A stretch of 64,000 nucleotides of DNA from Burkholderia stagnalis (GTDB taxonomy: Bacteria; Pseudomonadota; Gammaproteobacteria; Burkholderiales; Burkholderiaceae), in assembly GCF_902830275.1 (NCBI RefSeq), contig NZ_CADESW010000001.1, positions 620,001 through 684,000 of the forward strand. The letters are read 5' to 3'. The position numbers and the translations under genes are program-made. The notes beneath the pieces are model-generated. The model did no database searches. It saw only the letters and a list, made by a program, of their open reading frames with translations, and was not told the origin of the DNA. Below are positions 27,641-39,180 of the stretch, one piece after another; the stretch's first letter is position 1, and each line of letters begins with the position of its first letter.

Positions 27641-28558
27641 TCACTCCTGCTGCGGCGGCAGGTAATCCATCTTCGCTTCGTCGTAGAGCCGATAGATCAG
27701 CGCCTGCATCGCGCGGATGTCCTCCGATTCGTCGAGCATCCGCATGCTCATGATGATCGGCGACACGAGGTTCGGATCGTCGAGCGGCTTGTAGCTGACG
27801 TCGTCGCGCTTCAGCCCGTACACGCTTTGCGGCACGACCGACACGCCCTCGCCCATCGCGACGAGGCCGAGCGCGATCTGCAGCTCGCGCGTCTCGTAGA
27901 TGCGCCGCGGCTTCAGCGCGCGGTCGTGGAACGCGGCCAGCACCTGGTCCGCGTAGCTCGGCCGCGGCGCCTTCGGGAAGATGATCAGCGTGTCGTTGAC
28001 GAGGTCGTGCAGCGACAGCACCTGCTTCGCGCCGTCGAGCGGATGGCCGAGCGGCAGCGCGACGATCATCCGCTCCTCGCGCAGCACGACGCGCCGCACG
28101 CTCGGATCCTCGTGGCGGATGCGGCCGAACCCGACATCGATCCGCCCCTCCTTCAGCGCCTTGATCTGGTCCATCGTCGACATCTCGTGCAAGCTCAGCT
28201 CGACTGCCGGGCATTCGTCGCGATAGCGCCGGATGATCTTCGGCAGCATCCCGTACAGCGTCGAGCCGACGAAGCCGATCGACATGCTGCGTTCGATCTT
28301 GCCGATCCGCTTCGTCATCGATTCCAGCTCGGCCGTCTGCGCGAGCAGCTGCACCGCGTGCGAATAGAAGAAGCGCCCCGCGTCGGTCAGCCTCAGCGGC
28401 CGCGTGTTGCGCTCGAACAGCATCACGCCGAGCGTCTCCTCGAGCTGCTGGATCTGGCGGCTCAGCGGCGGCTGCGCGATGTGCAGCCGCTCCGCCGCGC
28501 GCGTGAAATTCCGCTCGTCGGCCACCGCGACGAAGTAACGAAGGTGCCGCAACTCCAT
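27641..28558 (-). CDS. benM: LysR-type regulator of benzoate/catechol genes (BenM/CatM/CatR type)
   Basis: This is a 305-residue LysR regulator. The N-terminal helix-turn-helix (MELRHLRYFVAVADERNFTRAAERLHIAQPPLSRQIQQLE) matches the BenM/CatM/CatR group closely. The effector domain (about 90-300) ends YDEAKMDYLPP. It responds to benzoate and/or cis,cis-muconate and should activate the divergent catA-benABCD operon. An ATAC-N7-ATAT site lies directly upstream. Whether it is closer to BenM or CatR cannot be settled by eye. Confidence 0.88.
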   Translation of the reverse strand: MELRHLRYFVAVADERNFTRAAERLHIAQPPLSRQIQQLEETLGVMLFERNTRPLRLTDAGRFFYSHAVQLLAQTAELESMTKRIGKIERSMSIGFVGSTLYGMLPKIIRRYRDECPAVELSLHEMSTMDQIKALKEGRIDVGFGRIRHEDPSVRRVVLREERMIVALPLGHPLDGAKQVLSLHDLVNDTLIIFPKAPRPSYADQVLAAFHDRALKPRRIYETRELQIALGLVAMGEGVSVVPQSVYGLKRDDVSYKPLDDPNLVSPIIMSMRMLDESEDIRAMQALIYRLYDEAKMDYLPPQQE

Positions 28559-28562
28559 TTCT

Positions 28563-28577
28563 ATACCCCTGAGATAT
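28563..28577. promoter_or_regulatory. LysR box (ATAC-N7-ATAT) between benM and catA
   Basis: ATAC-CCCTGAG-ATAT matches the BenM/CatM consensus ATAC-N7-GTAT with one change and lies 5 bases from the benM start codon. A second dyad, ACTGAT-N5-ATCAGT, follows at 28581-28597. Both are in the 200-base divergent region and are suited to joint control of benM and catA. Confidence 0.6.
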
Positions 28578-28758
28578 GGAACTGATACTAAATCAGTGTT
28601 GGACGGCGCATTTCACGCGCAACTATCCTTCAACTGCCTGCTCGGAACCCCACAACTATACCTCCAGGGCATCAACGCCCCAACGGTCCGAACGGTGCAG
28701 GTCAGAGGAAATACGCGCATCCCGCCGGAGCGCGGCCCATCAGAGCCAGGAGAAGACA

Positions 28759-29679
28759 ATGACCCACAGTGACATCGAAGCCCTCGTCGAAGGGTTCATC
28801 GTCGGCGCGGCGCGCGGCGAAGCCGACTCGCGCGTCCGGCAGGTGGTCGTGCGGCTGACCGCCGACCTGTTCAAGGCGATCGAGGATCTCGACCTGACCC
28901 CGTCCGAGGTGTGGAAAGGCATCGAATACCTGTCGGAAGCCGGCGCGACGCAGGAGCTCGGCCTGCTCGCCGCGGGCCTCGGCCTCGAGCGCTTCCTCGA
29001 CATCCGCATGGACGAAGCCGAAGCGAAGGCCGGCCTGACCGGCGGCACGCCGCGCACGATCGAAGGCCCGCTGTACGTGGCCGGCGCGCCGGCGAGCATC
29101 GGCTTCGCGCGCCTCGACGACGGCTCGGACGAAGCGGACGGCGACCTGCTGTTCATGCAGGGCACCGTGTACGGCGACGACGGCGTGCCGCTCGCGGGCG
29201 CGAAGGTCGAGGTCTGGCACGCGAACCTGCGGGGCAACTACTCGTTCTTCGACAAGACGCAAAGCGCGTTCAACCTGCGCCGCACGATCGTCACCGACGC
29301 GCACGGCCGCTACCAGTTCCGCAGCATCGTGCCGGTCGGCTACGGCTGCCCGCCGGACGGCACCACGCAGCGCCTGCTCGACAAGCTCGGCCGCCACGGC
29401 CGCCGCCCCGCGCACATCCACTTCTTCGTGTCCGCGCCGGGCCACCGCAAGCTGACCACGCAGATCAACATCGACGGCGACGCGTACCTGTGGGACGACT
29501 TCGCGTTCGCGAGCCGCGAAGGCCTCGTGCCCGCGATCGAGCGCGTGAGCGCACCCGCGGCGCTCGACGGCCACGGCGTCGACCGGCCGTTCGCGTCGAT
29601 CGATTTCGACTTCCGGCTGCACGGCGTGCATGCCGCGGCGCCCGCGGCCGAAGTGGCGCGCACCCGCGCCGCCGCCTGA
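28759..29679 (+). CDS. catA: Catechol 1,2-dioxygenase
   Basis: This is a 306-residue intradiol dioxygenase that opens catechol to cis,cis-muconate. An N-terminal helical dimerisation region (1-110) precedes the catalytic beta-sandwich. The Fe(III) ligands are visible: Tyr in [11 protein letters not shown], Tyr in [10 protein letters not shown], and the two His in [10 protein letters not shown]. The start at 28759 follows AGGAG. It is the first gene of the operon and takes the catechol produced by BenABCD. Confidence 0.95.
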   Translation: MTHSDIEALVEGFIVGAARGEADSRVRQVVVRLTADLFKAIEDLDLTPSEVWKGIEYLSEAGATQELGLLAAGLGLERFLDIRMDEAEAKAGLTGGTPRTIEGPLYVAGAPASIGFARLDDGSDEADGDLLFMQGTVYGDDGVPLAGAKVEVWHANLRGNYSFFDKTQSAFNLRRTIVTDAHGRYQFRSIVPVGYGCPPDGTTQRLLDKLGRHGRRPAHIHFFVSAPGHRKLTTQINIDGDAYLWDDFAFASREGLVPAIERVSAPAALDGHGVDRPFASIDFDFRLHGVHAAAPAAEVARTRAAA

Positions 29680-29786
29680 GCCGATTCACCGGTGCGCGCC
29701 ACGCCGCGCGCGCATCGCCCCATCGCTTTGCATCGCGCCGGAACCAGCACCGCAACGCTGGCGCCGGCCGACACTGGAGACACCCG

Positions 29787-31150
29787 ATGATCCCGATCTA
29801 TCCGGACCGCACGCCCGCCGTGCGCTCGCTCGACGATTTCCTCGTCGAGGACAAGACGAGCGGCGACTATCGCCTGCATCGCAGCGCGTTCACCGACGAA
29901 GCGCTGTTCGAGCTGGAGATGAAGCACATCTTCGAAGGCAACTGGATCTACCTCGCGCACGAGAGCCAGATTCCGAACGTTAACGATTACTACACGACGG
30001 TCATGGGCCGCCAGCCGGTGTTCATCGCGCGCAACCGCCAGGGCGAGCTGAACGCGTTCGTCAACGCGTGCACGCATCGCGGCGCGATGCTGTGCCGCCA
30101 CAAGCGCGGCAACAAGGCGACCTACACGTGCCCGTTCCACGGCTGGACCTTCAACAACAGCGGCAAGCTGCTGAAGGTGAAGGACCCGGAAGGCGCCGGC
30201 TACCCCGAGTGCTTCAACAAGGAAGGCTCGCACGACCTGAAGAAGGTCGCGCGCTTCGAAAGCTATCGCGGCTTCCTGTTCGGCAGCCTGAACCCCGACG
30301 TGCCGCCGTTGAAGGAACACCTCGGCGAAGCGGCGCGGATCATCGACATGATCGTCGATCAGTCATCCGAAGGGCTCGAAGTGCTGCGCGGCGCGTCGAC
30401 CTATACGTACGAAGGCAACTGGAAGCTGACCGCCGAGAACGGCGCAGACGGCTACCACGTGTCGGCCGTGCACTGGAACTACGCGGCGACCACGAACCAC
30501 CGCAAGGAGCAGAACGCGCGCGAGGACAAGATCCGCGCGATGGACGCCGGCAGCTGGGGCCGCCAGGGCGGCGGCTTCTACGCATTCGAGCGCGGGCACA
30601 TGCTGCTGTGGACGCGCTGGTCGAACCCGGAGGACCGCCCGAACTTCAGCCGCCGCGACGAATTCGCCGCGCGCTGCGGCAGCGAGAGCGCCGACTGGAT
30701 GATCCAGAACTCGCGGAACCTGTGCCTGTATCCGAACGTGTACCTGATGGACCAGTTCGGCTCGCAGATCCGCGTGCTGCGCCCGCTGTCGGTGAACCGC
30801 ACCGAAGTGACGATCTACTGCATCGCGCCGAAGGGCGAGGAAGCCGACGCCCGCGCGCGCCGCATCCGCCAGTACGAGGATTTCTTCAACGTGAGCGGGA
30901 TGGCGACGCCCGACGATCTCGAGGAATTCCGCGCATGCCAGCAGGGCTACGCGGGCATCGCGGTTGCGTGGAACGACATGTGCCGCGGCTCGACGCACTG
31001 GATCGACGGCCCGGACGACGCCGCGCGCAAGATCGGCCTGAACCCGGTGATGAGCGGCGTGAAGACCGAAGACGAAGGGCTCTACACGGTGCAGCACCGC
31101 TACTGGGCCGAGACGATGAAAAAGGCCATCGACGCCGAACGGAGCCCCGC

Positions 31151-31154
<4 letters not shown>
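29787..31154 (+). CDS. benA: Benzoate 1,2-dioxygenase, large (alpha) subunit
   Basis: This is a 455-residue Rieske oxygenase alpha subunit. The Rieske cluster ligands are in [11 protein letters not shown] (Cys, His) and CPFHGW (Cys, His), about 92-120. The mononuclear-iron and bridging region is [16 protein letters not shown] (Asp and two His, about 220-235). With BenB it forms benzoate cis-diol using electrons from BenC. It lies 107 bases after catA and its stop overlaps the benB start (ATGA). Confidence 0.95.
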
Positions 31155-33463
<2,309 letters not shown>

Positions 33464-33496
33464 CGCCGGCTGCGCGCGGCGTCGATCAGTGCGGCG

Positions 33497-33973
33497 TTAC
33501 TTCTGCCGGTTCCACTTCTGCTGGTCGGCCGGCGTGTTGTCGACCGAGTACTTGAGTTCGCGGATCCGGCCCATCCCCACCGCCTCGTCTTCCAGCGACG
33601 GCACGACGCGGTACACGAGCACGCCCATCGTCGCGTAGGTCCGCACGTATTTCGTCTCGCCCGCGTCGAGCTTGAACGTCACGGCCTCTTCCGTTTCGGT
33701 CGTGGTCGTCACCTTGTAGTTGCCGGGCAGCTTGTCGACGTAGAAGAAGCTGCCGAGCTGCGAGCGGCCGACGGCTTCGTCGTTCAGCTTGATCTGCGGC
33801 TGGATCGCCGCGCCGAACAACATGTTCGTGCGGTAGAAGTAGATGCGGCCGTGATCGGCCGCCAGCGGCGGGATCGACTTGGCCATCTCGCTGTATTGCG
33901 GCCCCGACGCGCAACCGCTCGCGAGCAACGTTACACCGGCGGCGAACAGCCATGCACGGCACTTTCCGATCAT
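33497..33973 (-). CDS. DUF2846-type lipoprotein
   Basis: This is a 158-residue lipoprotein (lipobox ASGC at about 18-21). The mature domain matches the DUF2846 pattern: GRIYFYRTNMLFGAAIQPQI, LNDEAVGRSQLGSFFYVDKLPG, and then a beta-rich half. The family is envelope-located and of unknown function. Its ATG overlaps the stop of the upstream lipoprotein gene (ATGA), so both are one unit. It ends 34 bases from the convergent benD stop. Confidence 0.8.
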   Translation of the reverse strand: MIGKCRAWLFAAGVTLLASGCASGPQYSEMAKSIPPLAADHGRIYFYRTNMLFGAAIQPQIKLNDEAVGRSQLGSFFYVDKLPGNYKVTTTTETEEAVTFKLDAGETKYVRTYATMGVLVYRVVPSLEDEAVGMGRIRELKYSVDNTPADQQKWNRQK

Positions 33974-34371
33974 CGGACATCTCCCAGTTGAAGTGACACA
34001 GGCGGGTCCAGCGGAGAAAAATGCGCTACGCCGGGCAAGTAGAAGCCAACGAGCCGGTTGTCGTCGAGCACCAGATACGCTTCGTGCTCTTGCCGGCCGA
34101 CGATGGCAAAGACCGTGTTAACGGCGCGGAACACCCGGCCTTGAGGCAAGGTTCCGACGAATCGCCACTGCGTACCGGCCGCGATCCGGCGATCGAAGCC
34201 GGTCGACAGGTGGATGATCGCCTCCTGCTGCACGACCCGATTCGGCAACCCGGTTGCCGGCGCAACCAGGTGCGCGTCCTCGGCCACGATCGCCGGCGCG
34301 CATCCCGCCAGCGCGGCGAACATGAGAGCGGCCCCGCACCATGCAGCCGCTCGCTGTTTCATCGATTCCAT
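33970..34371 (-). CDS. Lipoprotein of unknown function
   Basis: This is a 133-residue lipoprotein (lipobox LAGC). I chose the ATG at 34371 because GGAGGG stands 5 bases before it. An internal ATG at 34362 also works. The mature part has AIIHLSTGFDRRIAAGTQWRFVG and GRQEHEAYLVLDDNRLVGFYLPG. I do not recognise the family. It is translationally coupled to the DUF2846 lipoprotein, so the two may act together in the envelope. Confidence 0.72.
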   Translation of the reverse strand: MESMKQRAAAWCGAALMFAALAGCAPAIVAEDAHLVAPATGLPNRVVQQEAIIHLSTGFDRRIAAGTQWRFVGTLPQGRVFRAVNTVFAIVGRQEHEAYLVLDDNRLVGFYLPGVAHFSPLDPPVSLQLGDVR

Positions 34372-34469
34372 AGAGACCCTCCATCGCGATCCCCATGTTG
34401 TCGACAGAATCGGCCCGGGCTTGAGCGGCGGCAACGGCGTCGGGCGGCCGGGCCGACCGGACCGTCCTG

Positions 34470-34715
34470 TTACCCCTCCGTCGCGAACAGCGCGTCGCGC
34501 TGATCGGTGTTCAACGTGTCGAGCGGCACGCTCGCCTGCTGGTAGCAGATCATCGCGCCATAGAGTTCGGCAAGGCAGTTGCTGCCGGCGTCGAGCGCAT
34601 AGCCGTCCTCGCCGTCCGGAGCCGGCGGATACACTTCGCGCCACGCATTGATTGCCGCTTCGATTCGCACGATGGAGACGGTCTCGGCCGTCCGCTCGGC
34701 AGGTGATGCGCTCAT
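34470..34715 (-). CDS. DUF3717-family small protein
   Basis: This is an 81-residue soluble protein. The segment SIVRIEAAINAWREVYPPAP followed by CLAELYGAMICYQ matches the short DUF3717 family common in Burkholderia. The start at 34715 follows AAGAGGAATTC. Function unknown. It lies 98 bases before the lipoprotein pair in the same orientation. Confidence 0.75.
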   Translation of the reverse strand: MSASPAERTAETVSIVRIEAAINAWREVYPPAPDGEDGYALDAGSNCLAELYGAMICYQQASVPLDTLNTDQRDALFATEG

Positions 34716-35045
34716 GAATTCCTCTTGGTTGCGCGCCCCGCGCGCCATGCCGGCCCCGACGGAGCGATTGAAACACCGGGCGGCGGCCGATCCGCGGCCC
34801 GGCAGGGTCGGGAAATATAACCGGCTTTGACCGCATGCAGGCCGGTGCCGATAAAAAAATCACGCGGGCCGGCCGCGCGATCGGGCCGAACGGCCCATGA
34901 CGAATGCCGCATTTCACCGCACGACGGCCGCGCTTAACCTGATTCCCAGCCGCCCATCGCCAATCGGCGCGGCGTTCCCCGCCGTCGGCGCGTGCGTCGC
35001 GTCGCGCCACGACGGCATCACCGACATTCTTTCGAGGAGGGCGAC
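34716..35045. other. Divergent intergenic region without a gene
   Basis: No coding region is supported between the DUF3717 gene and the 97-residue protein gene. On the minus strand a TATATT at about 34818 and T-rich bases upstream could form a promoter for the DUF3717 gene. An AGGAGGG ribosome site stands before 35046. I see nothing else. Confidence 0.4.
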
Positions 35046-35339
35046 ATGCCCCAGTTCAACATCGCCGCGGAAGGTACGCTTGCGTTCGATTTCGGTCAGC
35101 ATTCCCCGGTCACGATCACCAATCCCGGCCCGGACGACGTAGACGTCCACGTCGACTACAACCGCGGCACCGCGAACGCACCGCAGTGGTCGAGCGCGCT
35201 CACCGGCGCGTCCGGCATTCCGAATCCGAAGCGGCTGCGCGCCAACCAGGCCTTCGTCGTCGCACGCGCCGACCTGGAAAGCGAGCATGTGCGCATCGGC
35301 GTGCACGGCAACCGGAATGGGGTCGTCGGCCGCTACTGA
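35046..35339 (+). CDS. Small protein of unknown function (97 aa)
   Basis: This is a 97-residue protein without a signal peptide, preceded by a strong ribosome site (AGGAGGGCGAC). It is beta-rich and polar (FNIAAEGTLAFDFGQHSPVTI, VDVHVDYNRGTANAPQWSSA) and ends GNRNGVVGRY. I do not recognise it. The first half looks like a small immunoglobulin-like or beta-sandwich module. A clear terminator follows directly. Confidence 0.7.
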   Translation: MPQFNIAAEGTLAFDFGQHSPVTITNPGPDDVDVHVDYNRGTANAPQWSSALTGASGIPNPKRLRANQAFVVARADLESEHVRIGVHGNRNGVVGRY

Positions 35340-35365
35340 CGCGCCGTCATCCGCCACGCGAAAAA

Positions 35366-35393
35366 AAACGGGAAGCCCGCAGGCTTCCCGTTT
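35366..35393. terminator. Strong bidirectional terminator
   Basis: A perfect 12-bp stem (AAACGGGAAGCC / GGCTTCCCGTTT) has a CGCA tetraloop, flanked by an A-run on the left and a T-run on the right. It lies between the convergent 97-residue protein gene and lysP and can serve both. Confidence 0.88.
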
Positions 35394-35428
35394 CGTCCGG
35401 AGCGCGGCGGCGTCATGCGCCGCATCGT

Positions 35429-36973
35429 TCATGCCGCCGTTTCCGGCGTCGACACCGTCTGCACCTTCACGCGCTGCGAATCCCGGCTCGCGTCCACCCA
35501 CGGCGCGATTTCCATGTCCTCGTAGCGCACGAAGCGGCTCTTTTTCGCGAGCCGGTAGCCGCCCCACACCATGAGGAACAGCGGAATGCCGACGTAGGTC
35601 GCGAGCACGCCGACCCAGTCGATCCGGTTCGCGAGGAACGCCTGATAATCCTGGCCGAGCGCGATCACGATACACAGCACGAACGCGAACAGCGGGCCGA
35701 ACGGAAACCACTTCGATTCGTACGGCAGCTGGTCGAGCGAATAGCCCTGCGCGACGTAGCCCTTGCGGAACCGGTAATGGCTCACCGCGATGCCGAGCCA
35801 TGCGATGAAGCCCGTCATGCCCGACGTGTTCAGCAGCCACATGTAGACCGTCTTGTCGCCGTAGAGCGAGGTGAGGAAGCACAGCGCGCCGACCGCCGTC
35901 GTCGCATACAGCGCGTTGCGCGGCACGCCGCCCGGCGACAGCTTCGCGAACAGCTTCGGCGCGCGGCCTTCGGTCGCGAGGTTGTACAGCATCCGCGTGG
36001 ACGCATACATGCCCGAGTTGCCGGCCGACAGCACCGCGGTCAGGATCACCGCGTTCATCACGCCGGCCGCGAACGCGAGGCCCGCGTGACGGAACACCAG
36101 CGTGAACGGGCTCACGCCGATATCGGTCACGTCGCTTTTCAGCAGGTTCGGGTCGGTATAGGGAATCAGCACGCCGATCACGAAGATTGCCAGCACGTAG
36201 AACAGCAGGATCCGCCAGAACACCTGGCGCACCGCGCGCGGGATCGTCGTGCGCGGGTTTTCCGATTCGCCGGCCGCGACGCCGATCAGCTCGGTGCCCT
36301 GGAACGAGAAGCCCGCGATCATCGCGACGCCCATCATCGCCGGCAGGCCGCCCGCGAACGGCGCGTCGCCGATCGTCAGGTTGCTCCAGCCGTTGTGCGG
36401 CGCCCCCTTCAGAATGCCGAAGATCATCAGCAGGCCGACGCCGATGAACGCGACCACGGTGACGACCTTGATCAGCGCGAACCAGTATTCCGCCTCGCCA
36501 AAACCGCGCACGGTGAGCGCGTTGAGCGCGAAGATCAGCGCGAGGAACGCCGCGCTCCACCAGACGCCCGGCACATCCGGGAACCAGTAATGCATCACGA
36601 GCTGCGCGGCGACCAGTTCGACCGCGATCGTCACCGCCCAGTTGTACCAGTAGTTCCAGCCGAGCGCGAAGCCGAAGCCTTCGTCGACGTACTTCGCGCC
36701 GTAGGTCGCGAACGAGCCCGACACCGGCATGAACGCCGCCATCTCGCCGAGGCTCGTCATCAGGAAGTAGACCATCAGGCCGATCAGCATGTACGCGACC
36801 ATCGCGCCGCCGGGGCCGGCCTGCGAGATCGACGCGCCGGACGCGACGAACAGGCCGGTGCCGATCGAGCCGCCGATCGCGATCATCGTCAGGTGGCGCG
36901 CTTTCAGCGCACGGTGGAGCTTGGGAGGGTTCTCGGGCGAACCGGGTCGGTCGGGATTCGGAAGTGCGGACAT
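35429..36973 (-). CDS. lysP: Lysine-specific permease
   Basis: This is a 514-residue amino acid-polyamine-organocation transporter with twelve transmembrane helices. It is very similar to E. coli LysP throughout, for example LKARHLTMIAIGGSIGTGLF, SFATYGAKYVDEGFGFALGW, FSFQGTELIGVAAGESE and NSGMYASTRMLYNLATEG. It imports lysine with protons at the inner membrane. The N-terminal tail is Pro/Asn-rich. It is monocistronic. No lysine riboswitch is evident in the long upstream gap. Confidence 0.92.
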   Translation of the reverse strand: MSALPNPDRPGSPENPPKLHRALKARHLTMIAIGGSIGTGLFVASGASISQAGPGGAMVAYMLIGLMVYFLMTSLGEMAAFMPVSGSFATYGAKYVDEGFGFALGWNYWYNWAVTIAVELVAAQLVMHYWFPDVPGVWWSAAFLALIFALNALTVRGFGEAEYWFALIKVVTVVAFIGVGLLMIFGILKGAPHNGWSNLTIGDAPFAGGLPAMMGVAMIAGFSFQGTELIGVAAGESENPRTTIPRAVRQVFWRILLFYVLAIFVIGVLIPYTDPNLLKSDVTDIGVSPFTLVFRHAGLAFAAGVMNAVILTAVLSAGNSGMYASTRMLYNLATEGRAPKLFAKLSPGGVPRNALYATTAVGALCFLTSLYGDKTVYMWLLNTSGMTGFIAWLGIAVSHYRFRKGYVAQGYSLDQLPYESKWFPFGPLFAFVLCIVIALGQDYQAFLANRIDWVGVLATYVGIPLFLMVWGGYRLAKKSRFVRYEDMEIAPWVDASRDSQRVKVQTVSTPETAA

Positions 36974-37515
36974 AAAACGGACGAACGTTGAGCGGGCCGA
37001 CGGCCGGCAGGGCCGGCGCCCGTGCGAAACCGGGGCACGATGCGCTCCGCGGCCTGCAGCGATGCAGCGCCCCGGGCATGTCGCGCGCCGGGCGCCTGCG
37101 GCGAAGCGCGGATTCTACCTGATTCGTCCACCGCGCAGCCTTGGCGGAATCAAGGGGTTGGGCGCGGCCGGCTGGGTGCGGCCGGCTGGGTCAGGCGTGT
37201 CCACAGGCGCGCCTGCGTCGGACGCCCACCGGCCGGCTGGTCCGGAACCGTCAAAATACCGATTAGCCTGAAAACCGGCCCGCCAGATTGACGATAATCG
37301 GACAAAATGCAGAAACTACCGTGTCGATTCAAATCGGGGCGCGCTACTGCCGATCACGGTCATGCACTGTAATCGGGTCGGATTCGCGTCAAACCATGAA
37401 CCGCGTTTGGCAATATGGTCAGTTCGTTGAAGTTCGCGAGATAATATGGAATATCTCGAAATAATCGTGCGGGATCGTCCAATGCGCGCATCTTCCGCCC
37501 CTTAATCCCATCAGG
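36974..37515. other. 542-base intergenic region between lysP and diguanylate cyclase genes
   Basis: No gene is supported. The region contains a 14-bp tandem duplication (37164-37191) and a perfect 12-bp palindrome CAGGCGCGCCTG (37204-37215). An A/T-richer block (37240-37500) follows that probably carries the promoter of the cyclase gene. Several G/T-rich decamers give no recognisable riboswitch. Confidence 0.5.
37164..37191. repeat. 14-bp tandem duplication upstream of lysP
   Basis: GCGGCCGGCTGGGT occurs twice with no spacer in the lysP/cyclase gap. It has no evident function. Confidence 0.7.
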
Positions 37516-39051
37516 ATGATCCCCTTCCCGCCGCTGCAAGCGTTGCGCCGCCCTGTTGCTGCGACAGTCGCACGGATCCTGTCGCCCAACGGCATCATCG
37601 TTTCCGGCTTCGCGCTGCTGCTGTTCAGCTGGAGTTTGTGCGTATCGGTGCTGGCCGAAGCGCGCCAGGACGCCTATCGCCACGCAATCGACAATGCCCG
37701 CAACCTGATGCTGCTCATCGAGCGCGACGTCGCGCGGAATATCGAGCTGTACGATTTGTCGCTGCAGAACGTCGTCGACGGCGTCACCGATCCGGCCTTG
37801 ATGGCGCTGCCGCCGGCGCTGCGGCACCGGATGCTGTTCGACCGCGCGGCCACCGGCCGCTATCTCGGCTCGATTTTCGTGATGGACCCGCAGGGCGACA
37901 TCATCATCGATTCCCGCTCGATGCCCGCGCGGCGCGGCAATTTCGCCGACCGCGACTATTTCATCGCGCAGCGCGACAAGCTCAGCCACGGGCTGTTCAT
38001 CAGCAAGCCGTACGCGTCCCGGCTGCGCAACGGCGCGCTGACGATCGCGCTGAGCCGCCGGATCGACCGGCCGGACGGCTCGTTCGGCGGCATCGTCGTC
38101 GGCACATTAAGCATCGACTACTTCCGCGCGCTGCTCGACGGCATCGCGGTCGGCAAGCGCGGCACCGCGTCGATCGTCGAGGACAACGGCGCGCTCGTGT
38201 GCCGGCTGCCGTACGACCCGGCCATGGTCGGCCGCGACCTGAGCAAGGCGCCGCTGTTCGCCCAGGCGCTCGCGCAGCGCGAAGGCGTGCTGAACGGCAG
38301 CGCGTCGATCGACGGCGTGCGGCGCTATTTCGTTTACCGGCACATGAGCGGCCTGCCGCTGATCGTCAACGTCGCGCCGGCCGAGGAGGACGTGTATGCG
38401 CCGTGGCGCGACCGCGCGATCTGGATCGTGGTGCTGATGATGGCCTTCACGGTCATCATCGCGACCGGCTCGGTGCTGCTGTCGCGCGAGCTGCGGCGCC
38501 GGCAGGTGGCCGAAGCGAAGCTGGTGCGCCTCGCGCACACCGATGCGCTGACCGGCCTCGACAACCGCGGCACGTTCGACGCCGTGCTCGCGCAGGAAGC
38601 CCAGCGCGCAAGCCGCAGCGGCCGGGCGCTGTCCGTGCTGTTCGTCGACGTCGACCACTTCAAGTCCTTCAACGACTTCTACGGCCACCAGGCGGGCGAC
38701 GACGTGCTGCGCCAGGTCGCGCAGTGCGCGTTGCGCGTCTTGCGCCGCCCGGGCGACCATGTCGCGCGCTACGGCGGCGAGGAATTCGTGGTCACGCTGC
38801 CCGACACCGACGCGCGCGGCGCGGCGACCGTCGCGGAGGCGCTGCGGCGCGCGATCGCCGAGCTCGACATCGAGCACGTGATGAGCCCGTACGGGCACGT
38901 CACCGTCAGCATCGGCACCGCGACCACCGGCGGCCACCGCGCGATGAGCGCCGCGACGCTGCTCAAGCTCGCGGACGAGGCGCTCTATCACGCGAAATCC
39001 GGCGGCCGCAACCGCGTGTGGGACACGGCGCTGAGCCGCACGGAAGCGTGA
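37516..39051 (+). CDS. Membrane-bound diguanylate cyclase (dCACHE-GGDEF)
   Basis: This is a 511-residue protein. Transmembrane helix 1 (about 28-47) is followed by a periplasmic double-Cache-like sensor (about 50-290, with GSIFVMDPQGDIIIDSRS and RDYFIAQRD). Helix 2 (about 293-315) leads into a cytoplasmic GGDEF domain (about 345-505). The active site is GGEEF at 420-424, and an RxxD inhibitory site (RPGD, 411-414) sits at the proper distance. It should make cyclic di-GMP from GTP in response to a periplasmic ligand, with product feedback. It is monocistronic. The start is the ATG at 37516. Confidence 0.92.
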   Translation: MIPFPPLQALRRPVAATVARILSPNGIIVSGFALLLFSWSLCVSVLAEARQDAYRHAIDNARNLMLLIERDVARNIELYDLSLQNVVDGVTDPALMALPPALRHRMLFDRAATGRYLGSIFVMDPQGDIIIDSRSMPARRGNFADRDYFIAQRDKLSHGLFISKPYASRLRNGALTIALSRRIDRPDGSFGGIVVGTLSIDYFRALLDGIAVGKRGTASIVEDNGALVCRLPYDPAMVGRDLSKAPLFAQALAQREGVLNGSASIDGVRRYFVYRHMSGLPLIVNVAPAEEDVYAPWRDRAIWIVVLMMAFTVIIATGSVLLSRELRRRQVAEAKLVRLAHTDALTGLDNRGTFDAVLAQEAQRASRSGRALSVLFVDVDHFKSFNDFYGHQAGDDVLRQVAQCALRVLRRPGDHVARYGGEEFVVTLPDTDARGAATVAEALRRAIAELDIEHVMSPYGHVTVSIGTATTGGHRAMSAATLLKLADEALYHAKSGGRNRVWDTALSRTEA

Positions 39052-39180
39052 CGGGGCGGCATTCGGCCCTTGGCGTGGACAGTCCGCGCCCGTTCCGCTA
39101 GCGTTACGTCTGATCGCAGCCGCGACGCGACGCCGGCCGGGCCGCCCGCCGGCGCGTTTCCTCGTCACCCGCTTTCCGCC

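Noticed and set aside
36974..37515. Lysine riboswitch upstream of lysP
   Set aside because: No conserved aptamer elements could be recognised, and the G/C-rich tandem repeat and palindrome do not form the expected core.
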